Shown in pieces: positions 33,024 to 44,500 of a stretch of DNA of 64,000 nt. The notes beneath the pieces are model-generated. The model made no database searches and was not told where the DNA came from. It was given only the letters and a program-made list of their open reading frames with translations. Position 1 is the stretch's first letter. Every line of letters begins with the position of its first letter. A program made the position numbers and the translations under genes. This DNA comes from Flavobacteriales bacterium (GTDB taxonomy: Bacteria > Bacteroidota > Bacteroidia > Flavobacteriales_E > Vicingaceae). The stretch spans positions 1 through 64,000 of the forward strand of contig JACJZD010000004.1 of assembly GCA_020635795.1 (NCBI GenBank), read 5' to 3'.

Positions 33024-34628
33024 ATGTCAACATTTAATTATCAAGATCCATATCCGTTAAGCAAGGATAAAACCAATTACAAATTAATTTCTAGTGAATT
33101 TGTTTCTACTGTTGAAGTTGATGGTCGAAAAATCTTAAAAGTTGACCCTAAAGCTATTGAGTTATTAGCACAACAAGCCATGGTTGATGTCTCATTTATG
33201 TTGAGAACTGCACATTTAGAAAAAGTAGCCAAAATTTTGGACGACCCAGAGTCTACCGATAATGATAGATTTGTTGCTTATACGTTACTGGTGAATGCTC
33301 AAATTGCTGCTGAAGGACAATTGCCTTCTTGTCAGGATACTGGAACGGCTATAGTGATGGCAAAAAAAGGAGAGGATGTTTATACCGGTGTTAATGATGT
33401 GGAATATTTGTCAAAAGGTATTTATCAAACTTATCAAGATAAAAATTTACGCTATTCTCAAGTTGTTCCGATTACGATGTTTGAAGAAAAAAATTCAGGA
33501 AACAACTTGCCCGCACAAATTGATATATATTCGACTCAAGGTAACGAATATAAATTTTTGTTTTTGGCGAAAGGTGGAGGTTCTGCAAACAAAACATACT
33601 TATACCAACAAACTAAAGCAGTGTTGAACGAGAAAAGTATGACTGAATTTGTTATCAATAAAATAAAAGATTTAGGTACTGCTGCTTGCCCACCTTATCA
33701 TTTAGCTTTTGTAGTTGGTGGAACATCTGCCGAAGCTAATTTAAAAGCAGTAAAGTTAGCTTCTACTGGCTATTATGATGATTTACCAACCGAAGGAAAT
33801 ATCGGAGGGCAAGCATTTCGTGATTTAGAATGGGAAGAAAAAATTCATAAAATTTGTCAAGAAAGTCAAATAGGGGCTCAGTTTGGAGGTAAATATTTTA
33901 CGCACGATGTTAAAGTAATTCGGTTGCCACGACATGCAGCATCTTGCCCAGTAGGTATTGGAGTAAGTTGCTCGGCGGATAGAAACATTAAAGGAAAAAT
34001 TACCGAAAAAGGTATTTTCTTAGAACAATTGGAGACTAATCCTGGAAGATTTGTTCCGGAAAAAGCACCACATTTACAACCAGCAGTTGAAATAGATTTA
34101 AATATGCCAATGGCTGAACAGTTGAAAATACTTTCTAAATACCCGATAAAAACACGGTTGAATTTGAGAGGAACCTTGATTGTTGCTAGAGATATCGCTC
34201 ACGCTAAAATCAAAGAATTGTTAGAAAGCGGAAAACCAATGCCAGAATATTTTAAAAATCATCCTATTTATTATGCTGGTCCAGCAAAAACGCCAGAAGG
34301 AATGCCTTCAGGTAGTTTTGGACCTACAACTGCTGGGCGAATGGATTCTTATGTTGCAGAATTTCAAGCACAAGGTGGTTCAATGATTATGTTAGCTAAA
34401 GGAAATCGATCACCACAAGTTCGAGAGGCTTGTAAAAAATTCGGAGGATTTTATTTAGGCTCAATTGGTGGTCCGGCTGCAATTTTGGCAAAACAAAATA
34501 TTAAATCGGTTGAAGTAGTTGATTTTCCTGAATTAGGCATGGAAGCAGTGCGTAAAATTGAAGTAGAAAACTTCCCAGCTTTTATTATTTGTGATGATAA
34601 AGGGAATGATTTTTTTGAAAATATGTAA
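33024..34628 (+). CDS. Class I (iron-sulfur) fumarate hydratase
   Basis: Class I fumarase interconverts fumarate and malate in the citric acid cycle with an oxygen-sensitive 4Fe-4S cluster. The 534-residue protein is the fused alpha-beta form. Candidate cluster ligands are the cysteines in LPSCQDTGT, AACPPYH and HAASCPVGIGVSCSAD. The beta part shows FGPTTAGRMDSYV and KGNRSPQVREACKKFGGFYLGSIGGPAA. A candidate -7 box TAATTTTG is at 32994-33001. The gene lies between two terminators and is probably monocistronic. FumA and FumB of enterobacteria are the closest named relatives. Confidence 0.95.
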   Translation: MSTFNYQDPYPLSKDKTNYKLISSEFVSTVEVDGRKILKVDPKAIELLAQQAMVDVSFMLRTAHLEKVAKILDDPESTDNDRFVAYTLLVNAQIAAEGQLPSCQDTGTAIVMAKKGEDVYTGVNDVEYLSKGIYQTYQDKNLRYSQVVPITMFEEKNSGNNLPAQIDIYSTQGNEYKFLFLAKGGGSANKTYLYQQTKAVLNEKSMTEFVINKIKDLGTAACPPYHLAFVVGGTSAEANLKAVKLASTGYYDDLPTEGNIGGQAFRDLEWEEKIHKICQESQIGAQFGGKYFTHDVKVIRLPRHAASCPVGIGVSCSADRNIKGKITEKGIFLEQLETNPGRFVPEKAPHLQPAVEIDLNMPMAEQLKILSKYPIKTRLNLRGTLIVARDIAHAKIKELLESGKPMPEYFKNHPIYYAGPAKTPEGMPSGSFGPTTAGRMDSYVAEFQAQGGSMIMLAKGNRSPQVREACKKFGGFYLGSIGGPAAILAKQNIKSVEVVDFPELGMEAVRKIEVENFPAFIICDDKGNDFFENM

Positions 34629-34660
34629 AAAAAGAATCCATCAATGATGGATTCTTTTTA
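34629..34660 (+). terminator. Terminator after fumarase
   Basis: AAAGAATCCATC (34631-34642) pairs with GATGGATTCTTT (34646-34657) around AAT, with an A-run before and a T-run after the stem. Confidence 0.85.
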
Positions 34661-34727
34661 TGATAAAAAACATTGTAAGTTGACTTGTTTTTTTTACTTT
34701 TACAGTGAATAATTAAAACTCAAACAA

Positions 34728-34901
34728 ATGGTTTCTCTAGGTTGGATATTTTTCTTTGTAATTTTCTTAATGGCTTTGTGGATGTTGATTTTCCTATTCA
34801 CAGTTGTTGTTCCAGGTTCTATTAAGTTATTTATGCTAAACAAAATGGCTCCTAAGTTTATTAGAGAGTTGGCTGGTTTAGAGGACGAAAAATCAAAGTA
34901 G
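34728..34901 (+). CDS. 57-residue single-helix membrane protein, function unknown
   Basis: From ATG at 34728 to TAG at 34901 the sequence encodes 57 residues. It starts MVSLGWIFFFVIFLMALWM and continues with more hydrophobic residues to FTVVVPGS, one long membrane segment, then a basic/amphipathic tail (LNKMAPKFIRELAGLEDEKSK). It has its own upstream promoter-like T-rich region (TTGTTTTTTTTACTTTTA). Its last 9 bp overlap the stop of the convergent ArsC-like gene. No family is recognised; the positive-inside tail suggests an inner-membrane peptide. Confidence 0.65.
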   Translation: MVSLGWIFFFVIFLMALWMLIFLFTVVVPGSIKLFMLNKMAPKFIRELAGLEDEKSK

Positions 34902-35234
34902 TTCTAAAACTTTTTCTGGTGGTCGTCCAATAATAGCTTTATTATTGGCTACTACTATTGGTCGTTCAATTAATTTTGGATTTTCAACCATTGCTTTTAT
35001 CCATTCTGAATCTTTCAGCGTTTTTCCCTTAAATTTTTCTTTGTAAACATCTTCACCTTTTCTTACCAATTCTTCTGGTTTAATCTTTAATAGTGTTATT
35101 ATTTCGGTAAGTTCTTTTACTGTCGGAACATTATTTAAATATTCAACAATTTCTATTTTTTCTTTAGTGTTTTGCTGAAGCAATTCTAATGTTTGTCTGC
35201 TTTTGCTACATCTTGGATTGTGGTAAATTTTCAT
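34893..35234 (-). CDS. arsC: ArsC-family thioredoxin-like reductase
   Basis: This 113-residue protein has the ArsC fold signature MKIYHNPRCSKSRQTLELL with the active Cys9, and later LIERPIVVANNKAIIGRPPEKVLELL with the Arg that completes the arsenate site. It could be a glutathione/glutaredoxin-linked arsenate reductase, but family members such as YffB have other or unknown substrates. No ars efflux or regulator gene lies nearby, so resistance to arsenic is not proven. It converges with the 57-residue peptide gene. Confidence 0.88.
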   Translation of the reverse strand: MKIYHNPRCSKSRQTLELLQQNTKEKIEIVEYLNNVPTVKELTEIITLLKIKPEELVRKGEDVYKEKFKGKTLKDSEWIKAMVENPKLIERPIVVANNKAIIGRPPEKVLELL

Positions 35235-35300
35235 TTCTTTTAGTTTATAAGATTATTGGTTTAGAAGTTTAGAGGCTGTATTTATGGTTTAACCAAACTT

Positions 35301-37091
35301 TTAAACTTCTTTTTTAAAATGTTCAAATACTAGTTTAGCTCTTGTTTTACTGATTACTTTTTCTAATTCTGTTAACGAAGCCTGTTTTATTCTGGCAACC
35401 GATTTAAATTTCCACAATAACTCCTGTGAAGTTTTAAATCCAATGCCTTCAATTTCTGATAATTCTGATTTTATTAATTCTTTTGACCTGCGGTTTCTAT
35501 GGTGTGTAATTCCAAATCGATGTGCTTCGTTTCTTAAATACTGAATTAGCTTTAACGATTCTGATTTTTTATTTAGATACAAAGGAATGGAATCGTTTGG
35601 AAAATAGATTTCTTCTAATTTTTTAGCGATACCTATTATGGTAATTTTACCTCTTAAACCTAATTCGTCAATACTCTTTAATGCTGAACTCAACTGACCT
35701 TTTCCTCCATCAATAATAATCAATTGGGGTAACGGCTGCTTTTCTTCCAACAATCTTTTGTAGCGCCTTAAAATAACCTCTTCCATACTTGCAAAATCAT
35801 CAGGACCTTCAACCGTTTTAATATTAAAATGACGATAATCTTTTTTGCTTGGTTTGGCATCTTTAAAAACTACGCATGCTGCAACAGGGTTTGTCCCTTG
35901 TATGTTTGAATTGTCAAAACACTCAATATAAATGGGTTTTTCGGGCATTCGTAAATCCTTTTGTAGTTGTTCTAAAATACGGTCGCTATGTTTGGTAGGA
36001 TTTACATTTTCCTTTTGTTTTTTCCGTTCTAATCGATAATATTTTGCATTTCGTTCTGATAAATCCAGTAAATGTTTTTTATCACCAATAGCTGGTACAA
36101 TAAACTTTAGATTTTTGTCTGCTATGTCAGGAATAAAAGGAACAATAACCTCTTTCGATTGACTATCGAAACGTAAGCGGAGTTCAATAATTCCAATTTG
36201 CAAAAGTTCATCATCAGTCTCATCTAATTTCTTTTTTAATTCAATAGTATGCCCCTGTATAATTGCTCCATTTATTACTTTTAAGTAGTTGATAAAAGCA
36301 TGTGTTTCGTCTGATATAATGGAGAAAACATCAACATCGTTAATGGTTGGGCTTACTACAACTGATTTGCTCTGGTAGTTTTCTAAGGTTTTAATCTTTT
36401 CCTTTAACAAATGAGCTTTTTCAAAGTCTAATTTCTCAGCACTTTCAGCCATCATTTTTTTTAAATGCTTGGTAACGCTATGAATGTTTCCTTTTATAAT
36501 ATTTTTTATATCGGTAATGTATTGTTGATACTCATCTTCTTGCTGATATCCAACACATGGTGCTTTACAGTTTCCAATATGATACTCTAAACACACCTTG
36601 AATTTTTGGGATTTTATATTTTCAGGAGTTAAACTGAAACTACAATTTCGTAAAGGAAAAAGTTCCCTAATTAAATCTAAAATGGTAGTCATCATTTTCC
36701 CAGAGGCATACGGACCAAAATATTCGGAGCCATCTTTAATTAAATTTCGAGTGGAAAATATTCGTGGAAAAGGTTCGTTTTTTATACAAATCCAAGGGTA
36801 AGTTTTATCGTCTTTTAATAAAATATTGTATTTGGGTTGATATTTTTTAATCAGATTATTTTCTAGCAACAACGCTTCAATTTCAGTTTCAACTACAATT
36901 GTTTTAATATCTGCAATTTGTTTAACTAAAATGGCAGTTTTATTATTTTCATGGTTCTTGGAAAAATAAGATGTAACTCTTTTTTTGAGATTTTTAGCCT
37001 TGCCTACATATAAAATTTCTCCATCAGTATTGTAATATTGATAGACACCTGGTTTGTTCGGTAGGTTTTTTATAAAAGTGTTCAGACTCAT
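35301..37091 (-). CDS. uvrC: Excinuclease ABC subunit C
   Basis: UvrC makes both incisions during nucleotide excision repair. The 596-residue protein starts with a GIY-YIG domain (KPGVYQYYNTDGEILYVGKAKNLKKRV), then a UVR motif (KLDFEKAHLLKEKIKTLE), an RNase H-like domain with IECFDNSNIQGTNPVAACVVF and IIDGGKGQLSSA, and C-terminal HhH motifs (SEIEGIGFKTSQELLWKFKSV). The length is typical. It stands alone on the minus strand between the ArsC-like gene and the surface-protein region. Confidence 0.97.
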   Translation of the reverse strand: MSLNTFIKNLPNKPGVYQYYNTDGEILYVGKAKNLKKRVTSYFSKNHENNKTAILVKQIADIKTIVVETEIEALLLENNLIKKYQPKYNILLKDDKTYPWICIKNEPFPRIFSTRNLIKDGSEYFGPYASGKMMTTILDLIRELFPLRNCSFSLTPENIKSQKFKVCLEYHIGNCKAPCVGYQQEDEYQQYITDIKNIIKGNIHSVTKHLKKMMAESAEKLDFEKAHLLKEKIKTLENYQSKSVVVSPTINDVDVFSIISDETHAFINYLKVINGAIIQGHTIELKKKLDETDDELLQIGIIELRLRFDSQSKEVIVPFIPDIADKNLKFIVPAIGDKKHLLDLSERNAKYYRLERKKQKENVNPTKHSDRILEQLQKDLRMPEKPIYIECFDNSNIQGTNPVAACVVFKDAKPSKKDYRHFNIKTVEGPDDFASMEEVILRRYKRLLEEKQPLPQLIIIDGGKGQLSSALKSIDELGLRGKITIIGIAKKLEEIYFPNDSIPLYLNKKSESLKLIQYLRNEAHRFGITHHRNRRSKELIKSELSEIEGIGFKTSQELLWKFKSVARIKQASLTELEKVISKTRAKLVFEHFKKEV

Positions 37092-37234
37092 TAATTTCCA
37101 AATTTAATTAATATCTATTAGGATAATACTTTAATATTTTAGAAAAATCTAAGTACAAATACGCAACCATAAACACTAAACTTACGTAATCTCTACAAAC
37201 TTAATTTCTTAAATTTTAATATTAATTACATTAT

Positions 37235-38999
37235 ATGAAGCAATTTACAATTGTTATTACCTTAGTATTTGTATTTTATTTGTCCAATAGTTTTGGCCAG
37301 GGAGGTGGAAAATTATTAGTTTTTGATGGCACCAACAATAATGTAGAGTTGAAATCCACTTTTCAAAATCAAGATGGAACCAAAAGTTTTAGTTTTTGTG
37401 CATGGATTAAATCTACCAATGTTGGAAAAGCTGGTCAAAGAGTATTGTGTGATGATGAAAATAATACAAAAGGATATGCTTTATCATTAGGAGATCCTGG
37501 TTCTGGATTGTTAAGGTTTTATGTAAGAGGACTTTCAACTGTTAGTCTTGATGTTCCCTCTGGTGCTAACCAATTATCTAATAATATTTGGTATCATGTT
37601 GCAGCGGTTTATGGATCAAAGTTCTAGAACTAGATATATTTATGTAAATGGTGTAGTAGCAGCTTCTCATACTCATGGAGTGGGTGAATGGACAAGTAGT
37701 GAAGTTGATGCTGGACCTGTTACTATTGGAGGAGAATCCGATGGTTCGGCAGAATCAACAAATAGATTTCAAGGACAAATAGATGAAGTAAGCTACTGGA
37801 ATAAAGCATTGTCTCAAACCGAAATTCGTGATTTAATGTGTAAATCATTAATAGGTAGTGAACCTAATCTTTATGGTTATTGGAATTTTGATGGTGCTGG
37901 AATGGGAGTGAACAATGTTCCTGATTTATCGAGTAATGGGTTGACCGGAACAATGAAAAATATGAATGCAACAGAGATTGTTGTTTCTTCTATTCCACTT
38001 GGTACTGCAAGTGCTTACTCTTACCCTGTTTCTTGGGCGGGATTTAGTTTAACACTAGGTTCTACTTCTAAAGGTAATATGGAGGTTAAGACAGTATCAG
38101 GAACACCAGTTTCAGTGCACATTTATAGGGTTGATAATGTTCCAAATTATACAACAGGATTAAGTGGATTAGGAAATAACAATACTTATTTTGGAGTTTT
38201 TATTGTTGGAGGAACATCTCCTACATACACAAGTGTTTTTGATTATAGTAATTATCCAGATGCCAATACAAATGAAGCTACTTTGATATTAAATTCGAGG
38301 ATTGACAATTCAATAACAACTTGGGCTGATGCATCAGCAACTTTGAATACAGGATTAAACACATTAACCAAGACTGGAAATAATAATAGAGCTGAATTTA
38401 TTTTATCTAATCCCTCAAGTCCTTTGCCAATAAAACTTTTAAGTTTTGAAGCTAATTTTAATGTAGATAAAGTTGATTTGAAATGGATTACAGCATCAGA
38501 AATAAACAACGATTACTTTACTATTGAAAAAAGTAAAGACTTAAAAAATTGGGAAATTGTTTCTAATGTTAGCGGAGCTGGAAATAGTAATACTACAATA
38601 GAATATTTAGATGTAGATTATTCCCCTTTTCAAGGTATATCTTATTACCGATTAAAACAAACAGATTTTGATGGGGCTTTTACTTATTCTAATATAGTTC
38701 CTGTTAGGGTTGAAAAAAAACAAAGTGGTGAGTTTAGTTTATTTCCAAATCCATTACAATCAGGTGAGCATTTAAAAATTCAGTTCTCTGAAATAATTGA
38801 AAGCGAAGTTTTAATCGTATTGCGAGATACAAAGGGAGAAGAGTTTTTCTCAAAGGTAGTTTTAAATTATGAAGATAAATCCTTAATTGCGATACCAATT
38901 GATAAAACTATTCCTTCAGGAATTTATTTAGTTACAGCATCTTCAGAAAATCAAATCTATAATCAAAAGTTGATTATAAAAGGGAGTTCTAACAATTAA
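37235..38999 (+). pseudogene. Frameshifted LamG-domain surface protein with T9SS sorting domain
   Basis: The first frame (37235-37627) has a signal peptide (TLVFVFYLSNSFGQ) and a LamG/concanavalin-type start (LLVFDGTNNNVEL). It then reads WYHVAAVYGSKF and stops. The second frame, to 38999, carries the rest of the same LamG domain (RTRYIYVNGVV...QIDEVSYWNKALSQTEIRDLM), then other modules and a sorting domain (LFPNPLQSGEHLKIQF). Deleting one A in the AAA run at 37618-37620 joins the frames as VYGSSSRTRYIYVNG, giving about 587 residues. This is either a real inactivation or a one-base homopolymer error in the assembly. Confidence 0.85.
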
Positions 39000-39209
39000 T
39001 CTTTTACGTATCCGCAATCTAGAGGGATTAAGGGAATGTTACTTTAAAAATAGAATTTTAGAACATCCTTCAAGTAATATCCCTTTTAGCAATTGAAATA
39101 ATATGTTTATTAACATAATAGATAAAACTATATCTTTAATTTTTTTTGTTTCGTATTTACTTTTTTATTTAGTTTTATACCTTTAAATGAACAACTTAAA
39201 TTAATAGTT
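39000..39209. other. Intergenic region, no gene seen
   Basis: This AT-rich stretch of 210 bp separates the frameshifted LamG gene from the next T9SS cargo gene. No reading frame or strong stem was found. Its T-rich right side probably holds the promoter of the next gene. Confidence 0.3.
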
Positions 39210-41546
39210 ATGAAAAAAATATTATTACTCTTTTGCATTGTTTTTACTAGTTTTTTTGGATTTAGTCAGATAAAACACATCACTTTTACCGATTCAATAA
39301 AGGTTGATGTTAATGGATTTGGGTATGTAAATAATTATAGAATTAATGCTGTTCCAAATTCAAACGACTATTTTTTAGCTGGTACTTATGATAATTTAAG
39401 TTACGGGATGAATTATTATATTGCTAATCTGGATTATCAAGGTGCTGTAATTTTTGATACAGTAATTGAATTTTCCACCGTTTCATCAATGCCTTACCCT
39501 TACTTAAATGCTACAGTAGCATCAGATATAGACTTTACTATTTTTTCTAATTATGAGAATACAAACTATAAAAATCAGCCATTTATAGCCAATTTTGATT
39601 TATATGGAAACCACAATTGGAATAAATATTATGAAATAGATACCTTAAATTTTGAAGTTAGGGGTGGGATAAGAACTGATGATGGGGGTTATGTTATTTA
39701 TGGCTTTGCATCTAATTGGACTACGATGAACATGTCTTACATCATTAAAACAGATGGTTCTGGAGGTGTTATTTGGTCAAAATTTTATGGAAGTAAAAAT
39801 GCTGGTGATGTTGATTTTAAAAATGACATAAAAACTTTAGAACAAACTAAAGATGGTGGATTTTTATTTGCCTCATCGGAGTATAGTGATTTCTTCGAGG
39901 TGGGAGCATCTTTAATGAAATTAACTAAAATTGATGAACTTGGAAATATTGTTTGGAGCAATGCTTTGAGTTTTGATGCTCCTTATGAAAATATGGATGG
40001 TGGTGCAGGTATAGTATCAGTAAATGTTATTGATAGCAATAATGTAATAATTTCAGCTACAATATCTGATACTTCTTTATTTACAAGAAGATTGGTTCTT
40101 TTAAATGTAGACCCTTTAAATGGGAATACAAATTGGAAAAAATCATATTATCTGAATGCAGGAGAAGGAAATTTTAACGTAGAAAAAATAATCCAAACTA
40201 CTACAGGACATTTAGCCGGGTATTTCAATAGCGATACGTATGGAAGTGTACTTTTTAAACTAAACACAACTGGTCAATTTTTAGAAATGAGAACCAACCA
40301 AGAATTGCCAATAGGAAATGGAAATACTTATTATGTTTCAATTGCAAATACGAGTGATGGTGGAGTAATAACTTCTGCAAATCGGAACAGCGGTAGTGGT
40401 GTTATGTTGTTTAAAACGGATGGGTATTTAAATACAAACTGCCCAGAAACCATGAGTTTTTCATTGCCAATAGAAGATACTTTGGGTTTTGTAAATTATT
40501 CTTTTATTGATACAGTTTATGATGTAGTAGTTAATGAATTATCTACCACCGTACTAACGCCTTCTAATTCTATAGAAAGTATAAATGACAATTATTGTTC
40601 TTGCGAATTGAATGTTTACGGAAACATTGATTACTCTAGTACTTTTGCTGATAGTGTGATGGTTTTTCTTTACCAAATAACCGAAACAGGTAAATACGTA
40701 AAAAGAGATTCAGTAGAAACAGACGTTGCAGGATATTATCAATTTAATTATTTACCTGATGGTGCTTATGTTGTAAAGGCAGTTCCATCAACAATTAAAT
40801 ACCCCAACTATTTACCATCCTATTTTGATTTTTCAACACCAACAACTCAATGGGATAGTGCATTTGTTTTAAACTTAGCATGTGGTAACAATACAATAGC
40901 TGTCGATATAAGCTTAATACCAAAATTACCTCAAACAGGTTCATGGCAATGTAATGGTTATGTTTTAGAGTATTATGGATATAATTCTGGGTTGAGAAGA
41001 GCTCCTGGAGAACCAATACCAGATATTGATATTACAATTGATCAATCTCCAGGGGGTTCAATAAATTCAGCTACTACTGATCAAAATGGATTTTTTCAAT
41101 TTACAGGATTAAACAATAATGCCACGTTTGTTGTAAGAGCTGATATACCAGGGTTACCTAATGATTCTATTTATACGTTTACGGTTAACCCAGGAGATGG
41201 TCCGCTAGATTCGTTAAATTTCTATGTAGATACTGTTGGAGTTTATATTTTACCAGAATATATATTTACAGGTATTGATTTGATTAATTCAGAGGATATT
41301 GACGTAAGTATTAGACCAAATCCAACCGCATCATCTTTTAATTTAGAAATAAATTCTATAAGCAATTCTAAAATAGAAGTTAAATTAATGAATAGTATAG
41401 GAGAAGTTGTATTAACTAAGTCTCCAAATATTAATATAGGATTGAATAGAATAAGCTTTGAACTCCAAAATCAACCAGCAGGAATCTATTTCCTTTCAAT
41501 AAACTATGAAAACCAACATTTTATAAAGAAAATAGTTAAGCAATAA
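39210..41546 (+). CDS. Secreted multidomain protein with T9SS type A sorting domain
   Basis: This 778-residue protein has a signal peptide (KILLLFCIVFTSFFGFSQ). The first 450 residues hold repeats with DDGGYVIYGFAS, KDGGFLFASS and SDGGVITSANR, which resemble a blade-type propeller. A carboxypeptidase-regulatory-like or Cna-B-type module follows near 470-535 (GYYQFNYLPDGAYVVKAVPS), then a second similar one near 600-660 (NGFFQFTGLNNNATFVVRA). The end is a T9SS type A domain (RPNPTASSFNLEIN...QPAGIYFLSINYENQHFIKKIVKQ). It is predicted to be at the cell surface; binding partners are unknown. Confidence 0.85.
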   Translation: MKKILLLFCIVFTSFFGFSQIKHITFTDSIKVDVNGFGYVNNYRINAVPNSNDYFLAGTYDNLSYGMNYYIANLDYQGAVIFDTVIEFSTVSSMPYPYLNATVASDIDFTIFSNYENTNYKNQPFIANFDLYGNHNWNKYYEIDTLNFEVRGGIRTDDGGYVIYGFASNWTTMNMSYIIKTDGSGGVIWSKFYGSKNAGDVDFKNDIKTLEQTKDGGFLFASSEYSDFFEVGASLMKLTKIDELGNIVWSNALSFDAPYENMDGGAGIVSVNVIDSNNVIISATISDTSLFTRRLVLLNVDPLNGNTNWKKSYYLNAGEGNFNVEKIIQTTTGHLAGYFNSDTYGSVLFKLNTTGQFLEMRTNQELPIGNGNTYYVSIANTSDGGVITSANRNSGSGVMLFKTDGYLNTNCPETMSFSLPIEDTLGFVNYSFIDTVYDVVVNELSTTVLTPSNSIESINDNYCSCELNVYGNIDYSSTFADSVMVFLYQITETGKYVKRDSVETDVAGYYQFNYLPDGAYVVKAVPSTIKYPNYLPSYFDFSTPTTQWDSAFVLNLACGNNTIAVDISLIPKLPQTGSWQCNGYVLEYYGYNSGLRRAPGEPIPDIDITIDQSPGGSINSATTDQNGFFQFTGLNNNATFVVRADIPGLPNDSIYTFTVNPGDGPLDSLNFYVDTVGVYILPEYIFTGIDLINSEDIDVSIRPNPTASSFNLEINSISNSKIEVKLMNSIGEVVLTKSPNINIGLNRISFELQNQPAGIYFLSINYENQHFIKKIVKQ

Positions 41547-41548
41547 AA

Positions 41549-41579
41549 AAAAAGCCTCGTTTTTGCGAGGCTTTTTTTT
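41549..41579 (+). terminator. Terminator after the T9SS cargo gene
   Basis: AAAGCCTCG pairs with CGAGGCTTT around a T-rich loop and is followed by a long T-run. It separates this gene from the GTG-started sensor gene at 41592. Confidence 0.85.
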
Positions 41580-41591
41580 ATATTTACCAAG

Positions 41592-44500
41592 GTGAAAAAG
41601 CATATCATTTTTATATTGTTGTGTGTGTTAATAGGGTATAATTTATCCTATTCACAAACCTATAATTATACAAATTATAACGTTGCAGAAGGGTTAGAAC
41701 AATCAGATGTTTTAACCATATCACAATCTAAAAATGGATTTTTACTTTATGGAACAAATGGTGGTGGATTAGGTATTTATGATGGCTATTCTTTCAAGTC
41801 AATAAAAGAAAAGCATGGCTTAGCTAATAATGTTGTTTTTTCAATTGACGTTGCAAATGATGGGGGAGTTTGGGCAGCAACTAGAGAAGGGATAAGTTTA
41901 CTTAATCATGAGGTAACTAAAGTTTCAAAAAACTTTGCGAAGGATATTTCATTTTATTGGGTTCATGTGAATAAATCAACTGAAGAAGTTTGGTTTGGTT
42001 CTGCCAAAGGTTTGTATAAGTATTTTCCAAAACTAGATTCTGTTGAATCAATCAAAACAATTAATGAGGTTTTAAACACATCATTCATCAATTGTATTTA
42101 TACCGATAGTAGCAATAATGTTTGGATAGGAACAAAAAATGCGGGTGTATTCGTTTTAAATCCATCTGGAGGTGTAACTAATTATTCTGTCAATGAAGGT
42201 TTGTCCAATAACTATATTAAAACAATAATAGAGGGTAAAACGGGAGAAATTATTGTTGGTACAATTGATGGACTTAACTTAATAAAGAAAGAAGAAGTAT
42301 CTATTATCGATTTGCCAAAATTACCTGGTATTAGCTTGACGTTTACATCGTCAACCAACTATAAAAATCAAATCATTTTTGGGGCGTTAAACAATCAATT
42401 ATATGTTTTAAACAAAGATACTTATGCACCTATTTGGATGACCCAAAATAATGGATTTATCTATAAAAAAATATGGTCGGTTTTTACAGATAAGGAAGAA
42501 AACTTATGGTTAGGTTCTATAGGTGAGGGTTTAGTAAAGTTTAATCCAATTTTCACCTTTTATAATATCCAAAATGGTTTGTTAAGCAATTATATTAATG
42601 CTGTTTATGAAAATAATCAAGGCGAAATTTTTGTAGGAATCAATGGTGGGTTTAATATTATTGAAAAGAACAATTCTATAAAAACATTTCAAACGCTTAA
42701 AGAATTAGGATTTAGTAGTGTTTATCATATTAATGAGTTTAAAAATGAACTTCTATTAGGAACTAATAATGGATTGTTTAAGTTACTTGGAGATAAAACC
42801 AAACCAATACCATTTTCTGATAAGGAGATTAAAGACGAAAATATCTACCATACTTATAGGCATAAGAATAATTTTTACGTAGGTGGTAAAACTGGGTTTT
42901 ATGTGTTGAAAGATGACACTTTACATAGTGTATTAAATTCACCAAAAGAGTTTGTTTATAATATTGTAGAGTACAAAGGGGCAATTTATTTAGCTTCAAA
43001 TAAAGGGATTTATAAATACAATAAAAATAGTTTTGAATTTTTGTCGAGCGAACAAGGATTGGTATGTGATAGGGTGAAGTGTTTTAGAATAGATTCTAAA
43101 TATAATTTGTGGATTGGAACTAGTGAGGGAGCTTATGTATACAATGGTAAAAGCTTTAAAAAAATTGATGAATCTAGTGGGTTAACTTCCGAAAATATTT
43201 ATTTAATGGAATTGGATGGGAAAGGGAATATTTGGATAGGAACTAATAAAGGTTTAGATAGAATAAATATTGAGAGTGTTTATCAATATTGGAATAATTC
43301 AAATAATAAGATTGAAATAAGGAATTATGGTAAGAATGAAGGCTTTAATGGTGTAGAATGTAACCTGAATGCTGTTTATAGAAATAAAAAAAATCAACTT
43401 TATTTCGGTACTATTAACGGTGTTTATAAGTATCATTCTGAAAATGATGAAATCAATCATCAGGCACCAATTGTATCATTTAAAACGATTAAACTGAATT
43501 TTGAAGATGTTGATTGGAATAACTATTCTTCAAGTATAGATGATAATAATGGATTACCAACAAATCTAGAATTACAATACAACAAGAATAATTTAATATT
43601 TGAATTTGTAGGGGTTTCTTTAACCAATCCAAATGAGGTTTATTACCAATACAAATTGGAAGGATTAGATGAAAACTGGTTGCCATTAACAAAAGATAGA
43701 AAAGCGGTATACACTGCAATACCACATGGTAATTATTCATTTAAACTTAAAGCAAGAAATAGTGATGGAGTTTGGACTGAAGCTGAACAAGTATTTAGCT
43801 TTTCAATTTCTCCTCCTTGGTATAAAACTACTTGGTTTTATATTACTGTAGTTTTAACAGTGCTGTTATTAGGTTATACTATTTTAGTTGTTAGAACAAG
43901 AAATCTTAAAAAAACACAAATTATTTTAACTACTAAGGTTGAAGAGAGAACAAAAGAATTACGCGAGGAAAAAGAAAAAGTTGAAAGTGTTAATTCAGAA
44001 TTGGCTGAGCAGAAAAAAGTAGTTGAGGTGGTTAATAAAAACATTACCGACAGCATCAATTATGCAAAAAAGATACAAGAAGCGATTTTGCCTAAACCTA
44101 CCAAATTAGAAGAATTAAAGGATAGTGTAGCTATATTATACTTGCCTAAAGATGTGGTTAGTGGTGATTTTTATTGGTATGAAAAAGTAGGTAACAAATT
44201 AATTTTTGCAACAGCCGATTGTACTGGTCATGGTGTTCCTGGAGCTTTTATGAGTATGATAGGTGTTAACAATTTGAATCAAATCATTGTCGAAAATAAA
44301 ATTACCAGCCCCGATAAAATTTTAAAAGAGTTAAATATTGCAATTAAAAAAGTATTAAAGCAAGAAGACGAGGATAGTGAAAGTAGAGATGGTATGGATA
44401 TTTCTATTTCTTGTTTCGATTTAGATAAAAAAATAATTTCTTATGCTGGTGCTTTCAGACCTCTTTTATATATTAGAGATAATGAGTTACATGAGCTTAA

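Noticed and set aside
34893..35234. Arsenic-resistance operon
   Set aside because: Only an ArsC-like gene is present; no arsB, arsR or acr3 gene is nearby.
37235..37627. Independent short LamG gene
   Set aside because: It is the front part of a frameshifted larger gene; one base removed joins both frames through a conserved LamG motif.
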